Shown one piece after another: positions 12,481-19,261 of a stretch of 19,261 nucleotides of DNA. Source of the stretch: RGIG4576 sp964606575 (GTDB taxonomy: Bacteria; Bacteroidota; Bacteroidia; Bacteroidales; Muribaculaceae); assembly GCA_964606575.1 (NCBI GenBank), contig CAZSHA010000045.1:1-19261 (forward strand), read 5' to 3'. Made by a program: the position numbers and the translations under genes. Numbering within the stretch: position 1 is the stretch's first letter; each line of letters starts with the position of its first letter. The notes under the pieces were generated by a model. That model saw nothing but the letters and a program-made list of their open reading frames with translations. It made no database searches and was not told the origin of the DNA.

Positions 12481-14565
12481 TTATAAGTTTTCTTTATCGC
12501 TTTTAACATCTTGTTTCGTTCCGCTAGCCGAAGACGGAAGATTATAGGACACGCGTGTGTGGTAGAACGTGCATAACCTCTCTATAATGGTGCGTTTCAC
12601 CACTTCAACTTCATGGAAGCTCATAGGCGAGTCCTTATACAGACCGTCTGCCATCTGCGACTCGATAATTTTGTTGACAAGCGAGCGTATAGCCTCGTCG
12701 TTATGTTCCTTCAAACTCTTAGCCGCAGCCTCGGTGGCATCAGCCATCATCAAGATAATGGTTTCACGAGTGTTAGGATTAGGACCGGGATAGGTGTATA
12801 GCGAGGCATCCACCTTATCAGCCCCTCCAGCTTGCTCGCACGCCTTCATATAGAAGAATTTAGCCTTGCCGCAACCGTGATGCTGTAAAATGAAATCCTT
12901 AATCACGCTAGGCAACTTCTCCTTATCAGCCTTCTGCACACCGTCGGTGACATGCTTCACCACAATACGCGCGCTCTGGTCGGGCGTGAGGCTATCGTGC
13001 GGATTCACTCCTCGCTGGTTCTCGGTGAAAAATGCAGGATTATTGATTTTACCCACATCGTGATACAATGCTCCCGCACGCACAAGCTGCACGTTAGCTC
13101 CTATGCTATGAGCAGCCTCGGCAGCCAAGTTAGCCACCTGCAACGAGTGCTGGAACGTGCCAGGACATTTCTCCGACAACTCACGCAGCAAGGTGTTGTT
13201 CACATCTCCTATCTCGACAAGCGAAACTGGAGTGATGAAACCGAAAAGTTTCTCAATGACGAACACCAGCACGTAGTTGAACGACAAAATAACTCCGTTC
13301 AAGGCAAAATTTATCATCAGCTGCTTGCTCACATGCGACATGTTTCCCTCGGTGAGGATCGACATGCCCACGTGTGTCAAGCAATAAGCTATCACTATAT
13401 AGAACGCGCACTGCACCAATTGCGAGCGACGCAACAAGGAGCGGATGGAAACCACCGCAACCAGACCTGCGACTATCTGCAACACGATAAATTCCAACGG
13501 AGAGCTGACATCTAGCGCGCATATAAGCACCACAACCATATTAGCCATGAATGCCGTGCGGGAATCCAAGAAAGCTGAAACCAAAAGCGGAACTGTGGCG
13601 AACGGGATGAGATACAAGGCATTGACTGCCGTACCCTTCACGACAAGAGCCCCGGCGGTGAATCCAGCCATCACCACCATCAAAAATATCATTTTGCGGG
13701 TGTTGGTGAATATGTTCCAACGGAAGAAATACAGATAAGCGAAAAAACCGAAAAACAATATTGAAACCAGCAGAACCTGCCCAACAATGGGGTAATGGTT
13801 GCTCTTGCCTATGTTTGAGCGGTCTTTCATCATCCGCTCATATGTCTGCAACACGGTGAACAACTGCGGCGTTACCTTATCCCCGCGGTCGATGATACGC
13901 TCGCCCTTCTGTATAACTCCGATAGGCACTAGAGCCTTCTGATAAAGCTGGTCAAGCACACGGCGGGAGCCTTCGCTATCGTAAACGATATTAGGGACAA
14001 GATAATCGGTGATACGCACGTTGCTCATAGCCGCTCGGAACTCCGGCTCAGCAAACACTGAATCGAGATAGGAGTAAGCCTCACGCACCGAGAACATCTC
14101 AACCGTAGGCACTTGCTCAGCAACGTTACGCACTATACGCCTAATACCCGGAATCTGCCCCGTGGCAAGCTTTTCTCTAGTAGCATTATCAAGAATACCC
14201 TTATTGTAGATGTACTTGACACGCTCCACCAAAGCATATTTCATGCTCGGAGATATACGGCTGTCCTTATCCAGCATGTTATATAGGCTGCTGATGTTGG
14301 TTTTCTCTATCCTAGTATCACGCTCATAGATTGGCGCGAACTTAGCATCTATGCTATCCTTAGTTTTCCTAGCCGTGATAGAATCCATATTGATAGGCAT
14401 ATCAAATGGTGCTGTGAGCAGCGAATAAGTCCACGGCTTGCCCTGCTCATAGAGATAGTTGAACTTATCTCCGCTAGGAAAGAAAAACGAAACGATGGCA
14501 ATAGAGCCTATCAGCAACGCATAATTTATAAGTTTGGTCTTTTTTGTATTCTTGTCACCCATCAT
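12481..14565 (-). CDS. 7TM-HD family phosphohydrolase (PgpH/YqfF type, probable c-di-AMP phosphodiesterase)
   Basis: This 694-residue membrane protein has the 7TMR-HD architecture: an N-terminal transmembrane helix (about 12-29), a large extracytoplasmic domain (about 33-255, ending with KGERIIDRGDKVT), a seven-helix membrane block (about 259-450) and a cytosolic HD domain. Metal-site residues are visible: His473 (FQHSLQVANLA), His502-Asp503 (YHDVGKI), the QHHG pair (562-563) and Asp609 (MMADATEAA). PgpH/YqfF enzymes hydrolyse cyclic-di-AMP, and ppGpp has been reported to inhibit PgpH. Two ATGs stand side by side at 14565 and 14562. It lies 24 nt after the rel gene with no promoter between them, so the two are probably cotranscribed. 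Activity on c-di-AMP is inferred from family. Confidence 0.9.
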   Translation of the reverse strand: MMGDKNTKKTKLINYALLIGSIAIVSFFFPSGDKFNYLYEQGKPWTYSLLTAPFDMPINMDSITARKTKDSIDAKFAPIYERDTRIEKTNISSLYNMLDKDSRISPSMKYALVERVKYIYNKGILDNATREKLATGQIPGIRRIVRNVAEQVPTVEMFSVREAYSYLDSVFAEPEFRAAMSNVRITDYLVPNIVYDSEGSRRVLDQLYQKALVPIGVIQKGERIIDRGDKVTPQLFTVLQTYERMMKDRSNIGKSNHYPIVGQVLLVSILFFGFFAYLYFFRWNIFTNTRKMIFLMVVMAGFTAGALVVKGTAVNALYLIPFATVPLLVSAFLDSRTAFMANMVVVLICALDVSSPLEFIVLQIVAGLVAVVSIRSLLRRSQLVQCAFYIVIAYCLTHVGMSILTEGNMSHVSKQLMINFALNGVILSFNYVLVFVIEKLFGFITPVSLVEIGDVNNTLLRELSEKCPGTFQHSLQVANLAAEAAHSIGANVQLVRAGALYHDVGKINNPAFFTENQRGVNPHDSLTPDQSARIVVKHVTDGVQKADKEKLPSVIKDFILQHHGCGKAKFFYMKACEQAGGADKVDASLYTYPGPNPNTRETIILMMADATEAAAKSLKEHNDEAIRSLVNKIIESQMADGLYKDSPMSFHEVEVVKRTIIERLCTFYHTRVSYNLPSSASGTKQDVKSDKENL

Positions 14566-14589
14566 TCCTTCTCAGCTTTTAATAAACAT

Positions 14590-16842
14590 TTACGCTTTGG
14601 CACGCACAGCCGAAGTCACACCCTTAACGGCTTTCAACCGCTTGCACAAGTTGTTGACTACGGTGGCATCCTTCACAAGCACATCAAGGTGGCTAGTGAA
14701 CAAGCCGTCCTTAGCACCTATTTCCAATTTGCGTATGTCAATGGCAAGCGTGGTTGAAATGGTATAAATGATTTCTTGCAAAATGCCCATACGGTCTATA
14801 CCTTCGATACGCACAGTAACGAGGAACTTATCGGTGGGCGAGTCCCACTTGGTTTGCAACAATCTGCCACCATAGCTGCTCTTCAAACGCATGGCGTTAG
14901 GACAACTCAACTTATGCACCACCACTTCATCGTTGTCGTTGACATAGCCCACCACATCATCACCGGGTATAGGGTCGCAACAAGAAGCCAGCTTGTAATT
15001 GCTCACCCCGTTCTCAGAACGCAATATATAGATTTTGCGGATGTCAATCTTGCCGTCGACACGCTCAATCTTGGTCGTGGTATTCTTCGGCTCCTCTTGT
15101 TTCTTGCTAGGGACTCCAAGCCTTAACAACTTCGACAACAGGTTGCCCGATGAAGGTTTTATCTCTTTTATGATTTGGTCGCCCAATGCAATCTCATTGT
15201 TTCCAATCTTATAAAGCAGCTCGTCCTTGTTCTGAAGTTTCTCCTTATTTAAGATACGGTTCACCACATCACCGTTCATCTCGATATTGTTGTCAGCCAA
15301 GAATCGGGTGAGTATGTCGTTGCCCTTATCTATTATTAAACGACGTTGCTTCTTCAACGCATTACGCAAGCGGGTCTGTCCCTTTGCTGTCACCACAAAC
15401 TTAGTCCACTCCTCCTTGACCGACTGCGAACGCGACGTTAGCACTTCGACCTGATCACCGCTTTGTAGCTTGTGCGACAACGGGACAAGCTTGTGGTTCA
15501 CCTTGCCAGCGATGCAATGAGTACCCATCTCGCTGTGCAAAGAGAAAGCCAAGTCAAGCACCGAAGCGTTCTTAGGCAAAGTTACAAGTTCGCCCTTAGG
15601 CGTAAACACCACTATCTCCGATGCGAATAGGTTGAGCTTTATGGTATCAAGAAAATCTAAGGCGTTAGGCTCGGGATTATTCAATATTTCCTCAATTGTC
15701 ATGAGCCAAGTGCGCAACTCGGTTTCCTCCTCTCCCTCACCTATTTTATACTTCCAGTGTGCGGCAAATCCCTTTTCCGCCATCTCATCCATACGCTCAC
15801 TGCGTATCTGCACTTCCACCCAATTGCCATCAGGTCCCATCACAGTGAGATGCAAAGCCCGATAGCCGTTAGCCTTAGGCGTGCTTATCCAATCTCTTGT
15901 GCGGTCGGGGTGCAGGCTGTATAAATCGGTGATTTCGGAATATATGGTCCAGCAAATACGCTTCTCATCGCACTCGTTAGGACACCGGAAGACGATACGA
16001 GCGGCATAAAGGTCGTAAACCTCATCAAACGGCACATGCTTGGTTTCCATCTTGTTCCATATAGAATAAACCGACTTCACCCTAGCCTTCATATCATATC
16101 TCAAGCCCATAGCATCCAGTTTCTCACGGATAGGAGCAGCAAACTTGGTGAAAATCTCGTTACGTTGCCCCTCAGTTTCGGCTATCTGCCGGCTAATATT
16201 GGCGTATGCCTCAGGATGCTCATACTTAAAACTTAAATCCTCTAGCTCAGTCTTTATAGCAAATAGCCCTAAACGATGGGCCAATGGGGCGTAGATATAC
16301 AAAGTTTCTCCGGCAATTTTATATTGCTTGCTTGGCAGCATAGAACCTAAAGTGCGCATGTTATGCAGACGGTCTGCCATCTTCACAAGAATCACACGTA
16401 TGTCGTTGCTCATAGTAAGCAGCAGCTTACGGAAATTCTCGGCTTGAACCGATGCCTTATCGCCAAAAATACCACCCGAAATTTTAGTCAACCCCTCAAC
16501 AATCTTGGCAATCTTCTTGCCAAATTGGGCTTCTATGTCTTCCACCGTATAGTCGGTATCTTCCACCACGTCGTGCAACAACGCCGAACATATAGACGTG
16601 CTGCCAAGACCTATTTCTTGGCTCACTATAGTGGCTACAGCAATAGGATGCAGTATGTAAGGCTCGCCAGAACGGCGCCGTATGCCCTTGTGAGCATCCC
16701 GAGCAAATTTGAATGCCTTTTCTATTATCTCCACCTTCTTGCGGTGGTTACTAGCCAAATAGCCGTCGAGTAGATTTTTAAACGCTGCGTCAACTATTCG
16801 GTTTTCTTCATCGGGGGTCATCTTAGTTTGTGCCATACGCAT
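14590..16842 (-). CDS. rel: Bifunctional (p)ppGpp synthetase/hydrolase, RelA/SpoT family
   Basis: This 750-residue long RelA/SpoT homologue controls the stringent-response alarmone. The hydrolase HD domain is intact: His51 (DAHKGIRRRSGEPYI), His65, His90-Asp91 and the E-D-T triad (94-96), then ADRLHNMRTL (156-165). The synthetase follows: RVKSVYSIWNKM (254-265, the basic R-x-K type seen in bifunctional rather than RelA-only enzymes), YDLYAARIVF, DWISTPKANGYRALH (317-331) and WVEVQIR (341-347) with the catalytic Glu343. Regulatory parts are TGS (about 408-468), a Cys-containing segment (KLASCCDPIPGD) and a C-terminal ACT domain (about 685-750). Both activities should be functional. ATG 16836 is an equally good start. 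A good promoter lies upstream, and the c-di-AMP phosphodiesterase-like gene follows at 24 nt. Confidence 0.95.
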   Translation of the reverse strand: MRMAQTKMTPDEENRIVDAAFKNLLDGYLASNHRKKVEIIEKAFKFARDAHKGIRRRSGEPYILHPIAVATIVSQEIGLGSTSICSALLHDVVEDTDYTVEDIEAQFGKKIAKIVEGLTKISGGIFGDKASVQAENFRKLLLTMSNDIRVILVKMADRLHNMRTLGSMLPSKQYKIAGETLYIYAPLAHRLGLFAIKTELEDLSFKYEHPEAYANISRQIAETEGQRNEIFTKFAAPIREKLDAMGLRYDMKARVKSVYSIWNKMETKHVPFDEVYDLYAARIVFRCPNECDEKRICWTIYSEITDLYSLHPDRTRDWISTPKANGYRALHLTVMGPDGNWVEVQIRSERMDEMAEKGFAAHWKYKIGEGEEETELRTWLMTIEEILNNPEPNALDFLDTIKLNLFASEIVVFTPKGELVTLPKNASVLDLAFSLHSEMGTHCIAGKVNHKLVPLSHKLQSGDQVEVLTSRSQSVKEEWTKFVVTAKGQTRLRNALKKQRRLIIDKGNDILTRFLADNNIEMNGDVVNRILNKEKLQNKDELLYKIGNNEIALGDQIIKEIKPSSGNLLSKLLRLGVPSKKQEEPKNTTTKIERVDGKIDIRKIYILRSENGVSNYKLASCCDPIPGDDVVGYVNDNDEVVVHKLSCPNAMRLKSSYGGRLLQTKWDSPTDKFLVTVRIEGIDRMGILQEIIYTISTTLAIDIRKLEIGAKDGLFTSHLDVLVKDATVVNNLCKRLKAVKGVTSAVRAKA

Positions 16843-16898
16843 TTACGCAATTATTTAATCCAAGCTCTTCCTACAACGCCATAAAAGCGTTTAAGATA

Positions 16899-16927
16899 CA
16901 AACTTAATAAATAATTACGAAAAACAA
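16899..16927 (-). promoter_or_regulatory. Promoter of the rel-pgpH unit
   Basis: TAAGTTTG (16899-16906) fits TAnnTTTG, with TTG (16925-16927) 18 nt upstream, close to the accepted spacing. A small hairpin (AACGC 16875-16879, GCGTT 16887-16891, 7-nt loop) would form at the very 5' end of the transcript. This separates rel from the acpP-fabF-rnc cluster. Confidence 0.6.
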
Positions 16928-16948
16928 GGCAAGTAACCCGCAGAAAAT

Positions 16949-17755
16949 TCAATCGGTCATCTTGATTCGTGTTTCACTAGTGCCAAGCAAAGCGATAGCC
17001 TTTATGCGTGCGCACAAATCGGAATCTTCCTTAAGCTTGCTCAAAGCCTGTTCCGCCAACTTCTGGTGCGCCTCTCTCTTGGAGTACCCCTTAGCCGTAC
17101 CCATACAGACTCCGGCCAAATTGAGCGTGATAGTGAAAATGGTGTTATTCGATGCGTCAATCTCGACAGAATCTTCAACAAACTCAGCCTTAACCTTGTT
17201 GCGCTGCGCCCACTCCACCAGGCGAGATTTATAATTGTCGTCGGTACTAGTCAACTTATCCAAATCGAAATAAGCGTCTATTATCCGCTCTTTCACGAAT
17301 TTATAACAACGATCGTAACCGAAATCAAGATAAACAGCAGCAACTAGAGCCTCAACAGCGTTGCCATAGACATAGCTGTTGTGCTGCACGCCTTTACCTG
17401 TTGCCATCACCTCGTGCAATTGCAAGTTACGACCGATCTTATTCAATGTGGCACGCTTCACCACCATAGACTGCGTGACGGTCAATTGTCCTTCCTTGGC
17501 GGTCGGGAAATGGTGATACAGAATATCCGACACCATAGCACCCAGGACAGAATCACCCAGCCACTCCATCCTCTCGTTGTTTCCGCCAAACACGCGGTAG
17601 TTCTTACGATCACGCACCGAACGGTGAACAAACGCCAACTTGTACAGGCCTATATTGTTGGGATAGAAGCCTAACACTTTCCTACAAAAACGATAAAGCC
17701 CCCTATCACGAAAGAAAGGGAGCTTTAAAGCTATGAAAATATCACTAAGGTACAC
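16949..17755 (-). CDS. rnc: Ribonuclease III
   Basis: This 268-residue double-strand-specific endoribonuclease acts in rRNA and mRNA processing. The signature helix reads NERMEWLGDSVL (60-71), with Glu64 and Asp68 as metal ligands. The second catalytic segment is YGNAVEALVAAVYLD (130-144) with Glu135; the position that is Asp114 in the E. coli enzyme is Asn132 here. The double-stranded-RNA-binding domain spans about 175-241 (YKSRLVEWAQ ... GYSKREAHQKLAEQAL). The start is GTG at 17755; an in-frame stop lies just upstream and no ATG occurs before the conserved N-terminus. Bacteroidetes RNase III proteins have this N-terminal extension before LYKLAFVHRS. It lies 19 nt after fabF, in the acpP-fabF-rnc order common in this phylum. 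Confidence 0.93.
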   Translation of the reverse strand: MYLSDIFIALKLPFFRDRGLYRFCRKVLGFYPNNIGLYKLAFVHRSVRDRKNYRVFGGNNERMEWLGDSVLGAMVSDILYHHFPTAKEGQLTVTQSMVVKRATLNKIGRNLQLHEVMATGKGVQHNSYVYGNAVEALVAAVYLDFGYDRCYKFVKERIIDAYFDLDKLTSTDDNYKSRLVEWAQRNKVKAEFVEDSVEIDASNNTIFTITLNLAGVCMGTAKGYSKREAHQKLAEQALSKLKEDSDLCARIKAIALLGTSETRIKMTD

Positions 17756-17774
17756 TGTATAAATGTGTATTTAC

Positions 17775-19040
17775 TTATTCTTCATATTTTTTCACGATAA
17801 GACTAGCATTGTGACCGCCAAATCCGAATGTGTTTGACAAAGCGGCTTTCACCTCACGCTTTTGAGCTTTGTTGAAAGTGAAATTCATGTTGTAGTCTAT
17901 CTCTGGGTCATTGTCGCCTTCCTCATGGTTGATAGTAGGAGGAACAATACCGTTCTCAATAGTTTTCACACAGAAAAGTGCTTCTAGGGCACCAGTAGCA
18001 CCTAGCAAGTGTCCTGTCATAGACTTAGTAGAACTGATGTTCAACTTATAAGCATGATCTCCGAACACTTCTTTGATAGCCTTAGCTTCCGACACGTCGC
18101 CCACACCAGTTGATGTACCGTGAACATTGATATAATCAATATCTTCAGGCTTCATACCAGCATCTTTCAACGCATTTGTCATAACAAGCTTAGCTCCCAA
18201 GCCTTCTGGGTGAGTTGCTGTGATGTGGTAAGCGTCAGCACTCATACCACCGCCCACTACTTCAGCATAGATTTTTGCTCCTCTAGCCTTAGCGTGCTCC
18301 AATTCCTCAAGAATCAAACAAGCCGAGCCTTCTCCCATTACGAAGCCGTCGCGTGAAGCACTGAACGGACGAGAAGCAGTTGCTGGACTGTCGTTGCGAG
18401 TCGATAATGCATGCATTGAGTTGAAACCACCTACACCAGCAGGGTAGATAGCCGCCTCGGCGCCTCCTGTCACGATTGCATCTGCCATGCCAAGACGAAC
18501 ATAGTTGAATGCGTCAATCAAAGCATTTGTAGAAGATGCACATGCCGACACGACACCGAAGTTAGGACCTCTGAAGCCATGTTCCATTGAAATGTGACCA
18601 GCAGCAATATCGGCAATCATCTTAGGGATGAAGAAAGGATTGTATTTAGGTCCTTGTTCATCACCATGAAGCGCATAATATCCTGCCTCTTCCTCAAATG
18701 TGTGAAGACCTCCGATACCTGCAGCGAAAATCACACCCACACGGTTGTGGTCTACGCTTTCGTTATCAAGATTTGATTCAGCTATTGCTTGTTCAGCCGC
18801 AACCAACGCATATTGCGCATATAGGTCGTAAGTACGGAGTTTCTTGCGGTCGAAATGCTTCGAAGCATCGAAATTCTTAACCTCACAAGCAAATTGCGTC
18901 TTGAATTTAGAAGCGTCAAAATGAGTAATAGGACCTGCACCACTCACACCGTTCACAGCGTTTTCCCATGTAGAGGCAACATCGTGACCAAGTGGAGTTA
19001 TAGCTCCAAGACCTGTTACTACGACTCTCTTTAATTCCAT
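17775..19040 (-). CDS. fabF: Beta-ketoacyl-ACP synthase II
   Basis: This 421-residue KAS II condensing enzyme extends acyl-ACP with malonyl-ACP in type II fatty acid synthesis. The Cys-His-His triad is complete: Cys167 in VVSACASSTNA, His307 in NVHGTSTGVGD and His344 in KSMTGHLLGATGALEA, with Lys339 also present. GFGGHNASLI at the C-terminus is standard. The residue after HGTST is Gly312 where most family members have Pro. It starts at ATG 19040, 27 nt after acpP, and is followed by rnc at 19 nt. Codon use is A/T-ending, as in acpP, suggesting strong expression. Confidence 0.96.
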   Translation of the reverse strand: MELKRVVVTGLGAITPLGHDVASTWENAVNGVSGAGPITHFDASKFKTQFACEVKNFDASKHFDRKKLRTYDLYAQYALVAAEQAIAESNLDNESVDHNRVGVIFAAGIGGLHTFEEEAGYYALHGDEQGPKYNPFFIPKMIADIAAGHISMEHGFRGPNFGVVSACASSTNALIDAFNYVRLGMADAIVTGGAEAAIYPAGVGGFNSMHALSTRNDSPATASRPFSASRDGFVMGEGSACLILEELEHAKARGAKIYAEVVGGGMSADAYHITATHPEGLGAKLVMTNALKDAGMKPEDIDYINVHGTSTGVGDVSEAKAIKEVFGDHAYKLNISSTKSMTGHLLGATGALEALFCVKTIENGIVPPTINHEEGDNDPEIDYNMNFTFNKAQKREVKAALSNTFGFGGHNASLIVKKYEE

Positions 19041-19067
19041 ATTAATATTTAAAATCGGAATAAAATC

Positions 19068-19261
19068 TTATTTGTTTGCCTCGATATAAGCGATAGCGTC
19101 ACCTACAGTAGTAATTTTTTCTGCTTGATCATCTGGAATTTGGATACCGAATTCCTTTTCAAACTCCATAATCAACTCAACTGTATCAAGTGAATCAGCA
19201 CCTAGGTCTTGAGCAAATGTAGCTTCTGGCTTTACTTCTGTTTCGTTAACACCTAGTTTGT
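19068..19261 (-). CDS. acpP: Acyl carrier protein (partial, 5' end beyond the window)
   Basis: The last 63 codons of acyl carrier protein are present; the start lies outside the window. The phosphopantetheine attachment Ser is in DLGADSLDTVEL, followed by the acidic helix II (IMEFEKEFGIQI) and an ending TTVGDAIAYIEANK, all typical. The small acidic protein carries the growing acyl chain for FabF and the other synthases. It precedes fabF by 27 nt and is likely cotranscribed. Confidence 0.95.
   Translation of the reverse strand, partial: KLGVNETEVKPEATFAQDLGADSLDTVELIMEFEKEFGIQIPDDQAEKITTVGDAIAYIEANK

Noticed and set aside
12952..13515. Plus-strand open frame of 187 codons opposite the 7TM-HD gene
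   Set aside because: Opposite the catalytic HD and membrane domains; composition is His/Gln-rich noise.

Overview
The window looks like chromosomal DNA from a member of the order Bacteroidales (Bacteroides/Prevotella-like). Upstream regions carry TAnnTTTG-type -7 boxes. Shine-Dalgarno motifs are nearly absent. Lipoprotein signal peptides end in Cys followed by Ser/Asp/Glu-rich residues. The gene families include fimbrillins, DUF5119, DUF3575, DUF4919 and a GTG-started RNase III next to fabF and acpP. Every convincing gene lies on the minus strand, so the order of transcription runs from high to low coordinates. I saw no rRNA, tRNA, CRISPR array, transposase or integrase.

Layout in order of transcription: acpP (cut by the window edge), fabF and rnc form a tight fatty-acid/RNase III cluster (19261-16949). 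Next come a full-length bifunctional RelA/SpoT enzyme and a 7TM-HD phosphohydrolase of the PgpH type, 24 nt apart and probably cotranscribed (16842-12481). Monocistronic-looking genes follow: an exported DUF4919-like protein (12392-11634) and a class I aspartate aminotransferase (11554-10361), which ends at a perfect 13-bp hairpin.

After a 529-nt non-coding stretch rich in inverted and direct repeats comes the accessory part of the window, a type V pilus (FimA/Mfa1-like) operon (9831-1756). It encodes an OmpA-like/DUF3575 outer-membrane protein, a DUF5119 lipoprotein (probable anchor or minor subunit), two tandem paralogous fimbrillins (probable shaft subunits) and a very large fimbrillin-type lipoprotein (probable tip). 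The tip gene is split into two reading frames by an apparent single-base frameshift near 4175. The window ends with a PatB/MalY-type C-S lyase/aminotransferase and a 384-nt AT-rich stretch with no clear gene.

How the pilus genes may work together (inference from family knowledge): lipoprotein subunits are exported and anchored, then cut after a conserved Arg near residue 42 by a trypsin-like protease, and polymerise by strand exchange. A C-terminal V-D-D-F/W-Q-T motif shared by the anchor and both shaft subunits may be the donor strand; it is absent from the putative tip. The most interesting points are the tip frameshift, the shared processing and donor motifs, the dense cis-regulatory region with a G8 tract upstream of the operon, and the rel-pgpH pairing.
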